Source: Flavisolibacter longurius
GTDB taxonomy: Bacteria > Bacteroidota > Bacteroidia > Chitinophagales > Chitinophagaceae
Direction of reading: 5' to 3'
Assembly (NCBI GenBank): GCA_014163555.1
Contig: JACJGO010000001.1
Coordinates: 62,001-126,000, forward strand
DNA length: 64,000 nucleotides
Below are positions 27,527 through 35,770 of the stretch, in pieces (within the stretch, counting starts at the first letter, position 1; each line of letters starts with the position of its first letter). Both the position numbers and the translations under genes were made by a program. The notes under the pieces were generated by a model. The model ran no database searches. It saw nothing but the letters and a program-made list of their open reading frames with translations, and was not told the origin of the DNA.

Positions 27527-28835
27527 GCTGCAGCACCTGCCGTGTAGCCTCCGTGACTTTAAAACGGTCATCGATGCGGTAGCCCACGATCCATACAATG
27601 CGCTTGTGACTTTCCAGCACCCATGCTTTTTCTTTCTGGGTCTGCGATAATTTTTGATCGATGAAGAACCGGGCAAGCTTTTTCTTTTTGTGCATGCCCA
27701 TCGGGTAGAAATAATCGCCCCGTTTCCACTTCCGCAACACCAGTGGAAACTGCAGTTCCCTTGCGTCCAGTTGAGCGATCGTTGGGGAAGGATTCAAGGA
27801 AAATTTTTCCATCCGAATAAACTTTAAAAACAGTTCACTGTTGTCGAACGCTATTCTTTCCACGTTCTTTTCAATTACTATGGTTGCTGCCGTTGTTGCG
27901 ATGGGAGCAATGATAAACCAGGCACGATGGCGAATGATGCGATAGCGATCGTTAGCAATATACTTTCCTGATTCAGCTTTGGACAGTTTTACCAGTTCCG
28001 CTACATAGGGCTCCCCAAACCCAAACGGTTTGATGATCTCGTAAAGGAGCGAGGTGTTTTTATACTGCATCAGTTTCAGCACTGAAATGTGCACCTCCTC
28101 TCCTTTGATGATACAAATCTTTTTTTTGAGGTCTTCCACCAGGCTGTTATACAGGTTTGCTGTTTCCTGCAGGCGACGGATGTTTTGCAGTATATTGTCT
28201 TCGGCCTGCGGAAAAACAGTTTGTACTTGTGGAATCAGGCTGTTGCGAAAAAAATTACGGGTGTACGTATCCGAAATATTGGAACTGTCTTCCACCCATT
28301 CCAGTTCTCTTTCTTTGGCAAAAGACAAAATTTCGCTTCGCTTCAGGTGCAGCATCGGCCGCAGGCAATGCTTTTCCTTATTCTCCTCCGGTATCCCTGT
28401 AAGGCCTTCCAGCCCGGTTCCGCGGAAGAAATGCATCAGTACCGTTTCCATATTGTCGTTGGCATGATGCGCCAGCAGGATATAATCGAAGCCGTTGTTT
28501 TTTCTTACTTCTTCAAACCAACCGTACCGAAGGTTACGGGCCGCCTCCTGGATCGAAAGCTTATGACTTTCCGCAAACGCTTTTGTTTCGAAAGCCTGCA
28601 CAAATATCGCTACGCCGTACTTCTGTCCAAGGCTTCGCACAAAGCTTTCATCCCGCAGACTTTCCTCGCCTCGCAAACCAAAATTGCAATGGGCAATGGC
28701 AAAGGAAAGTCCTGCCGCTTTGCTCAATTCGCAGAGCACCACGCTGTCCACGCCACCACTCACGGCCAGCAGGTACCGTTGATGGGTAAGCGATAAATTT
28801 TTTTCCTTAAAAAACCGGGTGAATTGTTCGAACAA
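27507..28835 (-). CDS. tilS: tRNA(Ile)-lysidine synthetase
   Basis: 442 aa. It modifies C34 of tRNA-Ile(CAU) to lysidine, essential for AUA decoding. The PP-loop SGGVDS is at residues 26-31, followed by HCNFGLRGEES, YILLAHHANDNMET and FFRGTGLEGLTGI. A C-terminal substrate-binding region has FPLVLRKWKRGDYFYPMGM and KKKKLARFFIDQKLS. The length is normal for the full-length form. It is the second gene of a two-gene unit with the TPR gene 15 nt upstream and converges on the rhomboid gene with a 20-nt overlap. Confidence 0.95.
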   Translation of the reverse strand: MFEQFTRFFKEKNLSLTHQRYLLAVSGGVDSVVLCELSKAAGLSFAIAHCNFGLRGEESLRDESFVRSLGQKYGVAIFVQAFETKAFAESHKLSIQEAARNLRYGWFEEVRKNNGFDYILLAHHANDNMETVLMHFFRGTGLEGLTGIPEENKEKHCLRPMLHLKRSEILSFAKERELEWVEDSSNISDTYTRNFFRNSLIPQVQTVFPQAEDNILQNIRRLQETANLYNSLVEDLKKKICIIKGEEVHISVLKLMQYKNTSLLYEIIKPFGFGEPYVAELVKLSKAESGKYIANDRYRIIRHRAWFIIAPIATTAATIVIEKNVERIAFDNSELFLKFIRMEKFSLNPSPTIAQLDARELQFPLVLRKWKRGDYFYPMGMHKKKKLARFFIDQKLSQTQKEKAWVLESHKRIVWIVGYRIDDRFKVTEATRQVLQLSLSNL

Positions 28836-28850
28836 GAGTTATGGCTTTAA

Positions 28851-29162
28851 TCAGTAAACAAGATCTTCATAGGCGGCCTGCAATTCGTTGTAGGCATGGT
28901 TATCACCGGAGGTTTTTGCCACCTGCATCCCCTTTTCATAGGTGGCGATGGCCGCTTCTCTGTTTCCTTGCCGCTCCTGCAATTTGGCCAGGTGATAATA
29001 AGCGCCAATATAGGTTTCATCCCCCGCCAACAAAGTCTCCCACTGTTCCCTTGCGGCGGCATCATTGTTCAACTTTACATACTCCAGCGCCAGCGCATGC
29101 TGCACAAAACTGTCGGTTGGATTTTGTTCCAGAAAAGCTTTTAATTTTTCAATCCGCTCCAT
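28851..29162 (-). CDS. small TPR protein
   Basis: 103 aa from the ATG at 29162 (MERIEKLKAFLEQ). It holds about two and a half TPR motifs: SFVQHALALEYVKLNNDAAAREQWETLL, AYYHLAKLQERQGNREAAIATYEKGMQVA, and NELQAAYEDL. It is soluble and probably a protein-interaction module. The downstream tilS start is 15 nt away, so they are co-transcribed. Seventeen more open codons lie upstream but cover the shared etfB promoter region and are not favoured. Confidence 0.8.
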   Translation of the reverse strand: MERIEKLKAFLEQNPTDSFVQHALALEYVKLNNDAAAREQWETLLAGDETYIGAYYHLAKLQERQGNREAAIATYEKGMQVAKTSGDNHAYNELQAAYEDLVY

Positions 29163-29198
29163 AAATGATTTCCCTCTTTTTCCGTTCCTGTTTGCAAT

Positions 29199-29206
29199 TA
29201 TATTTG
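29199..29206 (+). promoter_or_regulatory. etfB -7 promoter box
   Basis: TATATTTG matches the Bacteroidota -7 consensus TAnnTTTG exactly. Predicted transcription start is about 29211-29213, giving a leader of roughly 50 nt before the etfB ATG. No clear -33 element was found. Confidence 0.5.
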
Positions 29207-29261
29207 CATACAAATCTTAGTTGCTTATGCAACTAATCATTTCTTACTTTAAATTAGCTAT

Positions 29262-29999
29262 ATGAAAATTCTAGTGTGTATAAGCAAAACACCTGATACC
29301 ACGGCAAAAATAGCCTTCACCGATAACAACACGAAATTCGCTGAAGCAGGTGTGCAATGGATCATCAATCCCTATGACGAATGGTATGCGCTGGTACGTG
29401 CCATCGAACTGAAAGAAGCCGATGCTTCCGCCTCCATTCACCTGGTAACCGTGGGTGGCGCCGATGCCGAGCCTATCATCCGTAAAGCCCTGGCGCTGGG
29501 CGGCGATGAAGCCATTCGCATCAACACACAACCACTCGAAAGCTACCAGGTGGCGTCGCTGATTGCCGACGTGGCCAAAGACTACGACCTGATTTTGCTG
29601 GGTAAAGAAACCATTGATTACAATGGCGGCGCTGTAGGCGGTATGCTGGCCGAAATGCTGGATCGTCCTTACGTGGCCAATGCCACAAGCTTCCAGCTTT
29701 CAGGTACCACGGCTACGGTTAAACGTGAAATTGAAGGTGGCGAAGAAACCCTGGAGTGTTCGCTGCCCCTGGTAGTGAGTTGCCAGAAGGGGATGGCCGA
29801 AGCCCGTATCCCCAACATGCGGGGTATCATGGCAGCCCGTACCAAGCCCCTGAAAGTGGTGGAGCCTTCCGGCAACGAAACATTCACGGAATACAAAGAA
29901 TTCCAGTTGCCGCCTGCCAAAGCCGGTGTGAAGCTGGTGTCTCCCGACAACATCGACGAACTGGTTCGCCTGCTGCACGAAGAAGCAAGAGCCATCTAA
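29262..29999 (+). CDS. etfB: electron transfer flavoprotein beta subunit
   Basis: 245 aa. It forms a heterodimer with EtfA that takes electrons from acyl-CoA dehydrogenases and passes them to the quinone pool. It starts MKILVCISKTPDTTAKIAF, the N-terminus of the Bacteroidota subgroup. Motifs are INPYDEWYALVRAIEL, VGGADAEPIIRKALALGGDEAIRI, ILLGKETIDYNGGAVGGMLAE and RIPNMRGIMAAR. AMP and FAD are bound at the interface. Its partner etfA is 226 nt downstream, an unusually long gap for this pair, filled with a repeated-word element. Confidence 0.94.
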   Translation: MKILVCISKTPDTTAKIAFTDNNTKFAEAGVQWIINPYDEWYALVRAIELKEADASASIHLVTVGGADAEPIIRKALALGGDEAIRINTQPLESYQVASLIADVAKDYDLILLGKETIDYNGGAVGGMLAEMLDRPYVANATSFQLSGTTATVKREIEGGEETLECSLPLVVSCQKGMAEARIPNMRGIMAARTKPLKVVEPSGNETFTEYKEFQLPPAKAGVKLVSPDNIDELVRLLHEEARAI

Positions 30000-30000
30000 T

Positions 30001-30220
30001 GTGCCAATAGGCAAATGTGAAAATGTGCAAATTGAAGCAGTCGTTGCACAAATGCTAAGCAGTTCTTTTATCGGTTTTGTTTTGGTCGCAAGCAGCAATG
30101 CTACTATCCAGCAACTGTTGCGTCGCACTCTTGTACATTCAGAACACTACTGAACAAAAAAGAGAATTTGAGATGAGGACATCATTTTCAAATTTTCACA
30201 TTATCAAATTTTCAAATTAC
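30001..30220. repeat. inverted repeated-word element, AAATGTGAAAATG type
   Basis: Fills the gap between etfB and etfA. Left arm about 30011-30033: GCAAATGTGAAAATGTGCAAATT. Right arm about 30164-30220 holds TTTTCAAATTTTCACATTATC and AAATTTTCAAATTAC, its complement with variation. A 130-nt core without any gene call separates them. Confidence 0.7.
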
Positions 30221-30225
30221 TCCCC

Positions 30226-31191
30226 ATGAGCGTATTAATTTTTGTCGATCAACTCGACGGACACATAAAAAAAGCTTCCCACGAAGCCCTCTCCTACGGT
30301 GCTAAAATTGCCGAGCAAACCGGAACTACCGCCGAAGCTGTTGTTTTGGGAAACGTAAACGAAGACTTGGCCGCTTTGGGTCAGCATGGCGTTAAAAAAG
30401 TACACCATGTACAGGCCGACGGACTAAACCAGTTCGACAGCCAGGTATATACAAAAGTGATCACGCAGGTAGCCGAACAAACCGGCGCCAAAGTGGTTGT
30501 TTTCTCCAACAACTCCAGCGGAAAAGCCCTGGCTCCAAGGGTTGCCGTTCGGTTGAGAGCGGGTTTGGTAGCCGGCGCCACCGCCCTGCCAGATACCACC
30601 AATGGTTTCGTGGTACGCAAGAACGTATTCTCCGGTAAGGCCATTGCCAACGTGGCCATCAAGAGCGATATCAAGGTGATTTCGCTGAACGTAAATGCCT
30701 ACACCATCACACAGGGCGAAGGCACTGCTGAAGTGGTTCCCTTCAACGCCACTGTGGAAGCACCGAAAATGAAACTGGTGGACAGCACCAAAACCACAGG
30801 AAAGGTAACCCTTACTGAAGCCGATGTGGTGGTCAGTGCGGGCAGAGGTTTAAAAGGTCCCGAGAACTGGCAAATGGTGGAAGACCTTGCCGATACATTG
30901 GGCGCCGCCTTGGCTTGCAGCCGCCCCGTCGCCGATGCACATTGGCGTCCGCATAACGAGCACGTTGGACAAACCGGTGTGGCCATTGCTCCCAATCTTT
31001 ACATTGCCATCGGTATCAGTGGGGCCATTCAGCACCTGGCTGGTGTGAACCGCAGCAAAACCATCGTGGTCATCAACAAAGACGCGGAAGCACCATTTTT
31101 CAAAGCCGCCGATTACGGTATTGTAGGCGATGCCTTCGAGATTGTACCGAAGTTTACAGCGGCTGTCAAAAAATTAAAAGGGCAAGCGTAA
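30226..31191 (+). CDS. etfA: electron transfer flavoprotein alpha subunit
   Basis: 321 aa FAD-binding subunit. The C-terminal FAD domain shows VVSAGRGLKGPENWQM, ADTLGAALACSRPVADAHWRPHNEHVGQTG, and IAIGISGAIQHLAGVNRSKTIVVINKD, the diagnostic ETF-alpha signature. The N-terminal domain pairs with EtfB. The gene is closed by a strong terminator 15 nt downstream. In this organism it may serve beta-oxidation together with the FadN-type enzyme at 50-52 kb, which is an inference from function rather than position. Confidence 0.95.
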   Translation: MSVLIFVDQLDGHIKKASHEALSYGAKIAEQTGTTAEAVVLGNVNEDLAALGQHGVKKVHHVQADGLNQFDSQVYTKVITQVAEQTGAKVVVFSNNSSGKALAPRVAVRLRAGLVAGATALPDTTNGFVVRKNVFSGKAIANVAIKSDIKVISLNVNAYTITQGEGTAEVVPFNATVEAPKMKLVDSTKTTGKVTLTEADVVVSAGRGLKGPENWQMVEDLADTLGAALACSRPVADAHWRPHNEHVGQTGVAIAPNLYIAIGISGAIQHLAGVNRSKTIVVINKDAEAPFFKAADYGIVGDAFEIVPKFTAAVKKLKGQA

Positions 31192-31205
31192 GACAACATT
31201 TTCTG

Positions 31206-31240
31206 AAAAGCCAAATGAAAATTTCATTTGGCTTTTTTCT
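31206..31240 (+). terminator. intrinsic terminator after etfA
   Basis: A long near-perfect palindrome with arms AAAGCCAAATGAAA and TTTCATTTGGCTTT, followed by a T-rich run. Confidence 0.88.
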
Positions 31241-31294
31241 TTTTCGGTAAATAGTAATTAGGCCTCAAATTGCGTCTGTTTAGCATTTAACGCT

Positions 31295-31302
31295 TAATTT
31301 TG
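31295..31302 (+). promoter_or_regulatory. -7 promoter box of the DUF151 gene
   Basis: TAATTTTG fits TAnnTTTG, 29 nt before the ATG. An ATTG lies about 22 nt further upstream (31269-31272) as a possible -33 element. Confidence 0.5.
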
Positions 31303-31331
31303 GCCCAATTTGGACACGTAGTAAAGCTTGT

Positions 31332-31940
31332 ATGAAAAAAATAGAATTGGAAATTGTGGCGCTTTCGCATAGTATTACGCAAACTCATTCCTATGCGGTG
31401 GTGCTTGGCGAAGTAAATGGATTAAGAAGATTGCCGATAGTGATTGGAGGTTTTGAAGCGCAAGCCATTGCCGTTGCCCTTGAAAAAATGCAACCCAGCC
31501 GTCCGCTGACGCACGACCTGATGAAAAACTTCATGAATGCATTCAACATTGAACTGCACGAAGTGGTGATCTCCGATCTGCAGGAAGGCATTTTTTATTC
31601 GAAACTGATCTGTTCTTCCGACAATGATACCATTGAAATTGATAGTCGTACCTCTGATGCGCTGGCTCTTGCCGTTCGTTTTGGCTGCCCGGTTTATACA
31701 TACGAGCATATCCTGGAAAGCGCTGGTATATTGATGGAAGACACCGGCGGTGCTGGGAAAAAGAAAAGAACCTCCACTGTTACAACAAGTGAAGAGCATG
31801 GCGGTGGTGGCAAAGACGACCTGAAAGCCCTTTCCCTCGAAGAGTTGAACACCCTCCTTAATGAAGTGTTGGAACAGGAAGACTACATCCGCGCCATTGC
31901 CATCCGCGATGAGATTAATGCGAGGAAAAAAGGAAAGTGA
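31332..31940 (+). CDS. bifunctional nuclease family protein (DUF151) with UVR motif
   Basis: 202 aa. Residues 1-135 form the DUF151/BFN domain: VVLGEVNGLRRLPIVIGGFEAQAIA, RPLTHDLMKNF, VVISDLQEGIFYSKL and IDSRTSDALALAVRFGCPVY. A flexible Gly/Lys/Thr-rich linker follows (about 140-162), then a UvrB/UvrC-type helical hairpin LEELNTLLNEVLEQEDYIRAIAIRDEI. This fusion is typical of Bacteroidota. The biological role is unclear; related proteins have reported RNase/DNase activity. Its stop is followed at once by a repeated-word element. Confidence 0.92.
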   Translation: MKKIELEIVALSHSITQTHSYAVVLGEVNGLRRLPIVIGGFEAQAIAVALEKMQPSRPLTHDLMKNFMNAFNIELHEVVISDLQEGIFYSKLICSSDNDTIEIDSRTSDALALAVRFGCPVYTYEHILESAGILMEDTGGAGKKKRTSTVTTSEEHGGGGKDDLKALSLEELNTLLNEVLEQEDYIRAIAIRDEINARKKGK

Positions 31941-31944
31941 GTTT

Positions 31945-32068
31945 TCGGTTTGGGGTCTGGCGTTTGGGGTTCTTCAGGCGTAAGTCTCAAAAAACTTTCT
32001 GACTGTCATCTGTATTAATTTTTGCCAAGGCACGACACCCCCAAACCCCTAACGCCAAACCCCAAACT
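31945..32068. repeat. inverted repeated-word element, GTTTGGGGT type
   Basis: Between the DUF151 gene and ispE. Left arm 31945-31972: CGGTTTGGGGTCTGGCG then TTTGGGGTT. Right arm 32036-32068: CCCCCAAACCCCTAACGCC then AAACCCCAAACTT. The right arm runs into the TTG start codon of ispE. CCAAACCCCAAACT (14 nt) recurs in the element at 52.8 kb. The core holds a near-consensus promoter box (TAATTTTTG, about 32015-32023). Confidence 0.8.
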
Positions 32069-32889
32069 TGATACTGTTTCCTAACTGCAAAATCAACCTC
32101 GGTCTCCATATTTTGCGCAAACGCGAAGATGGGTATCATGACCTGCAGACGATTTTTTATCCTTTTCCTTTAAAAGATGCACTGGAAGTGGTGCGACATC
32201 CATCCCCCCCGGTTACCGATGTGGAATACAGCGGCTCGGGCCTGCAGGTGCAGGGCGATCTTTCCAACAACATTTGCATAAAAGCCTACCATTTACTAAA
32301 GCAAGATTTCCCGGACTTGGCGCCGGTAAAAATGCACCTGCACAAAACCATTCCCATGGGTGCCGGGTTGGGCGGAGGCAGCGCCGATGGTGCGTTTACC
32401 CTTCTCCTGCTGAATCAAAAATTCAACCTTGGTTTATCCGAAGAGGCGTTGCTGCAGTACGCATTGCAACTGGGCAGCGATTGCCCGTTCTTTATCCGGA
32501 ATCAGCCTTCTTTTGCCACCGGCCGTGGGGAAATTCTGGAACCCATTTCACTCGATCTTTCCGGCTATCAATTTGTGGTGGTCAATCCCGGCATCCATGT
32601 CAATACCGGATGGGCGTTTTCGCAAATCCGGCCTATGGCAGAGCGACCCTCGCTAAAAGAAATTGTTCAAAAGCCTGTGGAAACGTGGAAAGAATCGCTT
32701 TCCAACGATTTTGAGAGCCCCGTCAGCAGGCAGCATCCCCAGATCGGCCGTATCAAAAACCTGCTCTCTGAACAAGGTGCTGTTTATGCCGCCATGACGG
32801 GCAGTGGCTCCACGGTTTTTGGAATTTTTTCAAAAGAAGCTAAACCCGAATTAGATTTTCCTCCCTCCTATTTTGTACGTATCGTTTAA
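32068..32889 (+). CDS. ispE: 4-diphosphocytidyl-2-C-methyl-D-erythritol kinase
   Basis: 273 aa GHMP kinase of the MEP isoprenoid pathway. It starts MILFPNCKINLGLHILRKREDGYHDL, the family N-terminus, so the start must be the TTG at 32068; there is no nearby in-frame ATG. The ATP loop is PMGAGLGGGSADGAF and motif 3 is AAMTGSGSTVFGIF. The TTG lies at the very end of the upstream repeat arm. Together with ispH at 37 kb it indicates the MEP route. Confidence 0.93.
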   Translation: MILFPNCKINLGLHILRKREDGYHDLQTIFYPFPLKDALEVVRHPSPPVTDVEYSGSGLQVQGDLSNNICIKAYHLLKQDFPDLAPVKMHLHKTIPMGAGLGGGSADGAFTLLLLNQKFNLGLSEEALLQYALQLGSDCPFFIRNQPSFATGRGEILEPISLDLSGYQFVVVNPGIHVNTGWAFSQIRPMAERPSLKEIVQKPVETWKESLSNDFESPVSRQHPQIGRIKNLLSEQGAVYAAMTGSGSTVFGIFSKEAKPELDFPPSYFVRIV

Positions 32890-33007
32890 CACACAGATCC
32901 GCCGTTGCCAGCATTATTAAACATAAATGATTTTGTTAAAAGCCGCATTTCACCGAAGGCAAGTCCTTTTTTGTCTTTTCCTGTTTAAAATTGGCTTTCC
33001 GCCTTCG

Positions 33008-33015
33008 TACTTTTG
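33008..33015 (+). promoter_or_regulatory. -7 promoter box of the queD-like gene
   Basis: TACTTTTG, an exact TAnnTTTG match, ends only 7 nt before the ATG at 33023. Transcription would begin almost at the start codon, implying a very short leader. Confidence 0.5.
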
Positions 33016-33022
33016 CGGCCTG

Positions 33023-33379
33023 ATGGAGATTTACAAAGATTTTTCGTTTGACAGTGCGCATTTCCTGCCCCATGTACCCGATGGGCACAAATGCAAGAAC
33101 ATGCACGGTCATACCTACAAGCTACGTGTATTTGTGAAAGGCCAGCCCGATCCGCACCTGGGCTGGGTGATGGATTTTAAAGAATTAAAAGACATCGTCA
33201 ACCCCATCATCGATACGTTGGATCATAAACTGATCAACGACATTGAAGGCCTGCAAAACCCTACGGCAGAAAATATTACAGTCTGGATCTGGAACAAGAT
33301 CAAACCGCTGCTCTCCAATCTCAGCAAAATTGAACTCTACGAAACCCCAACCACCGGGGTGATTTATACCGGCGAGTAA
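33023..33379 (+). CDS. queD: 6-pyruvoyltetrahydropterin synthase/QueD family protein
   Basis: 118 aa T-fold enzyme. The zinc histidines are His13 in FDSAHFLP and His28/His30 in MHGHTY, and the catalytic Cys24 is in KCKNMHGH. WVMDFKELKDIV, LDHKLIND and NPTAENITVWIW complete the signature. Probably 6-carboxy-5,6,7,8-tetrahydropterin synthase for queuosine precursors; PTPS activity is the alternative. The ATG at 33023 is preferred over a 32-codon extension because it gives the normal N-terminus and follows a -7 box. Confidence 0.88.
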   Translation: MEIYKDFSFDSAHFLPHVPDGHKCKNMHGHTYKLRVFVKGQPDPHLGWVMDFKELKDIVNPIIDTLDHKLINDIEGLQNPTAENITVWIWNKIKPLLSNLSKIELYETPTTGVIYTGE

Positions 33380-33443
33380 GCACACAGGGCTCCGAATGCC
33401 AGAGAATTGGCAACAAGAATAAAATTGAAGGCAATTTTTTATG

Positions 33444-33932
33444 CTACCGGGTAAGTTCTGAAAGTAGGTCCTCCAAATCCAGGGCTTCAGTGATCATTTG
33501 CAGGTTGCCTCCTTCATCCCGCGGCCATTCATCTTTTGGACGGTCCCAATAAAGCTCAACCCCATTATTGTCCGGGTCATTCATGTACAGGGCTTCCGAA
33601 ACGCCATGATCCGAAGCACCCGTCATCGGGTAGCCGGCTTCCAGCAAACGTTTTAAAACCACCGCCAGGTCTTTCCGTGTATTGTACAAAATTGCGGTGT
33701 GAAACAGCCCGGCGGACCGCACCGGTGCCGGCGAGGCGCCCTTGCTGTACCAGGTATTCAGGCCAATGTGGTGGTGGTAGCCACCGGCCGATAAAAACAC
33801 GGCGTTGTCACCATACCACTGCGTAATTTCAAACCCCAGGATATCGCGGTAAAACTCCAATGCTTTTTCAATGTCAGCAACCTTTAGGTGAACATGCCCG
33901 ATGCGTGTAGCCGGTGGTACTTTGTAATCCAT
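33444..33932 (-). CDS. VOC family (glyoxalase/extradiol dioxygenase-like) protein
   Basis: 162 aa from MDYKVPPATRIGHVHLKVADIEKALEFYRDILGFE, the first betaalphabetabetabeta module; the second is GLFHTAILYNTRKDLAVVLKRLLEAGYPMTGASDHG...YMNDPDNNGVELYWDRP. Putative metal ligands are His in GHVHL, His in GLFHTA and Glu in GVELYWD. This resembles the CatE-like extradiol dioxygenase branch. The physiological substrate is unknown. In-frame ATGs 8 and 19 codons further upstream are possible. It is a single gene between convergent queD and divergent rocD. Confidence 0.82.
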   Translation of the reverse strand: MDYKVPPATRIGHVHLKVADIEKALEFYRDILGFEITQWYGDNAVFLSAGGYHHHIGLNTWYSKGASPAPVRSAGLFHTAILYNTRKDLAVVLKRLLEAGYPMTGASDHGVSEALYMNDPDNNGVELYWDRPKDEWPRDEGGNLQMITEALDLEDLLSELTR

Positions 33933-34079
33933 ATTCGTTATTTTTGCCGTGATCATGAGCACAGAAGTTACACCTTTTCTTTCGTCCAATCTAGACCTGC
34001 TGAATCACTGACGAAGCGATTGCGACTCGTTTGTGCTACCTCCTTCCCACCATTTTACTGACTTTTTAAAACCAATCGT

Positions 34080-35312
34080 ATGCAATCAGCAACGCTTGCT
34101 ATGGATACAAATTATTATTTATCGCTGGAAGAAAAACACGGCGCTCATAATTACCACCCCCTGCCCGTAGTGCTCAACCGTGGTGAAGGCGTTTTCCTTT
34201 GGGACGTAGAAGGCAAACGGTACTATGATTTCCTCAGCGGCTATTCGGCCGTTAACCAGGGACACTGTCATCCGAAAATTATTTCAGCCCTGATAGAACA
34301 GGCGCAAAAGCTCACCCTCACCAGCCGCGCTTTTCACAGCGACTTATTGGGTGAATATGCCCGTTATATTACTGATCTTTTTGGCTACGACAAAGTTTTG
34401 CCGATGAACGCAGGTGCAGAGGCTGTGGAGACAGCTATCAAGCTTTGCCGCAAATGGGCCTACGAGAAAAAAGGACTGGCGGAGAACAGCGCAAAAATGA
34501 TTGTTTGCGAAGGCAATTTCCATGGCCGCACGTCCACCATTATTTCCTTCAGCAGCGATCCGGATGCAAAACGTAATTACGGACCTTACACACCCGGCTT
34601 TGTCAGCATTCCCTTTAACGATCTTTCTGCTTTGCAGGAAGCCCTGCAGGACCCGACGGTTGCCGGCTTTTTGGTAGAACCCATCCAGGGCGAAGCCGGC
34701 GTGGTGGTGCCGGATGAAGGGTACCTGGCCGCAGCATACAGCCTGTGTAAAAAAGCAGATGTGCTTTTTATGGCCGATGAAATTCAAACCGGCCTGGCCC
34801 GAACCGGCCGGATGCTGGCATGTGATCATGAAGACGTTCATCCCGATATTTTGATTCTGGGCAAAGCCCTGAGCGGCGGTGTGCTGCCGATCAGTGCCGT
34901 GCTTGCAAACGACGATATTATGCTGACCATCAAATCCGGCCAGCATGGCTCAACTTTCGGCGGTAACCCACTCGCCTGCAAAGTAGCCATGGCGGCCCTG
35001 CAGGTTTTGCAGGAGGAAAACATGGCGCAAAACGCAGAAGAACTGGGCCGTTATTTCAGGGAGAAAATAAGCGCAATCGGCTCACCCTTTATTCGCACGG
35101 TGCGTGGCAAAGGGCTGCTCAATGCCATTGTGATCGATCACCAGGATAAAGAAGCCGCCTGGAAACTTTGCATGCACATGAAAGAAGCAGGACTGCTGGC
35201 AAAACCCACACATGGCGACAAGATCCGCTTGGCGCCGCCCCTTGTCATTACAAGGGAGCAAGTGGATGAATGCATCACTATTTTGGAGAAAAGCCTGGCA
35301 GCTCTGAATTGA
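34080..35312 (+). CDS. rocD: ornithine aminotransferase
   Basis: 410 aa class III PLP aminotransferase converting ornithine and 2-oxoglutarate to glutamate semialdehyde and glutamate. Motifs are [79 protein letters not shown] and [15 protein letters not shown], where Lys262 binds PLP. The [10 protein letters not shown] and GAEAVETA variants are characteristic of RocD rather than ArgD. A second ATG at codon 8 is an alternative start. It is a single-gene unit with a terminator just downstream. Confidence 0.94.
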   Translation: MQSATLAMDTNYYLSLEEKHGAHNYHPLPVVLNRGEGVFLWDVEGKRYYDFLSGYSAVNQGHCHPKIISALIEQAQKLTLTSRAFHSDLLGEYARYITDLFGYDKVLPMNAGAEAVETAIKLCRKWAYEKKGLAENSAKMIVCEGNFHGRTSTIISFSSDPDAKRNYGPYTPGFVSIPFNDLSALQEALQDPTVAGFLVEPIQGEAGVVVPDEGYLAAAYSLCKKADVLFMADEIQTGLARTGRMLACDHEDVHPDILILGKALSGGVLPISAVLANDDIMLTIKSGQHGSTFGGNPLACKVAMAALQVLQEENMAQNAEELGRYFREKISAIGSPFIRTVRGKGLLNAIVIDHQDKEAAWKLCMHMKEAGLLAKPTHGDKIRLAPPLVITREQVDECITILEKSLAALN

Positions 35313-35322
35313 GTAGAATAGA

Positions 35323-35730
35323 TCAGTTTATTTGCGAGGGGTCTGCGGTTACAGGCCCCTTTTTTACCGGTGCCAGCAAGCATGTGATAAAAAGGAGGAT
35401 AGCGCTGACGAGCAAAATATAAAGTCCTGTTTGTCGCACCGGGCAATCACCCATCTGGCAGGCCGGCAGGAGCATGAAATTGCGAAAGGCCCAGGCCAGG
35501 TTAAAGGCAGAAAACGCCATTGCAGCTCTCCTGGACCAAACCCGGTTGATCAGAAAGAAAACCAGGAACAGCCCTGTCCAGAAAAAATGGAAATAGGCCG
35601 GCTTGCCAAAGGAGGTTCCGGTGGTATCCACACCGGTGATGGTAAGGCCTTTGCTTTCAATAATCATCCAAGGCATAAAACAACTCCAGAGAAGAGCGGC
35701 GGCAACAATAATAGGAATCAAAAATCGCAT
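35323..35730 (-). CDS. small membrane protein of unknown function
   Basis: 135 aa from ATG 35730. Four hydrophobic segments: residues about 3-23, 46-62, 70-88 and 100-118. The first loop (ESKGLTITGVDTTGTSFGKPAYFHF) probably faces the periplasm. Two cysteines in LLPACQMGDCPVRQ lie between TM3 and TM4. No family was recognised. It is convergent with rocD, and its last codons share sequence with the rocD terminator. Confidence 0.7.
   Translation of the reverse strand: MRFLIPIIVAAALLWSCFMPWMIIESKGLTITGVDTTGTSFGKPAYFHFFWTGLFLVFFLINRVWSRRAAMAFSAFNLAWAFRNFMLLPACQMGDCPVRQTGLYILLVSAILLFITCLLAPVKKGPVTADPSQIN
35338..35365 (+). terminator. intrinsic terminator after rocD
   Basis: GGGGTCTG (35338-35345) pairs with CAGGCCCC (35352-35359), including one G-U pair, followed by six T. 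It lies within the 3' end of the converging membrane-protein gene. Confidence 0.6.
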
Positions 35731-35754
35731 GCAGACAGGTTCGATAATGAGCGG

Positions 35755-35762
35755 CAAAAGTA
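35755..35762 (-). promoter_or_regulatory. -7 promoter box of the small membrane protein gene
   Basis: On the minus strand TACTTTTG, an exact TAnnTTTG match, 24 nt upstream of the ATG at 35730. It lies just beyond the stop of the GH13 gene, so the membrane protein can be expressed independently of it. Confidence 0.45.
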
Positions 35763-35770
35763 CGGTGTGC

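Noticed and set aside
33939-34010. TATTTTTG box followed by an 18-codon frame between the VOC gene and rocD
   Set aside because: The box could be a rocD promoter, but it is 134 nt away and the frame is too short to judge.
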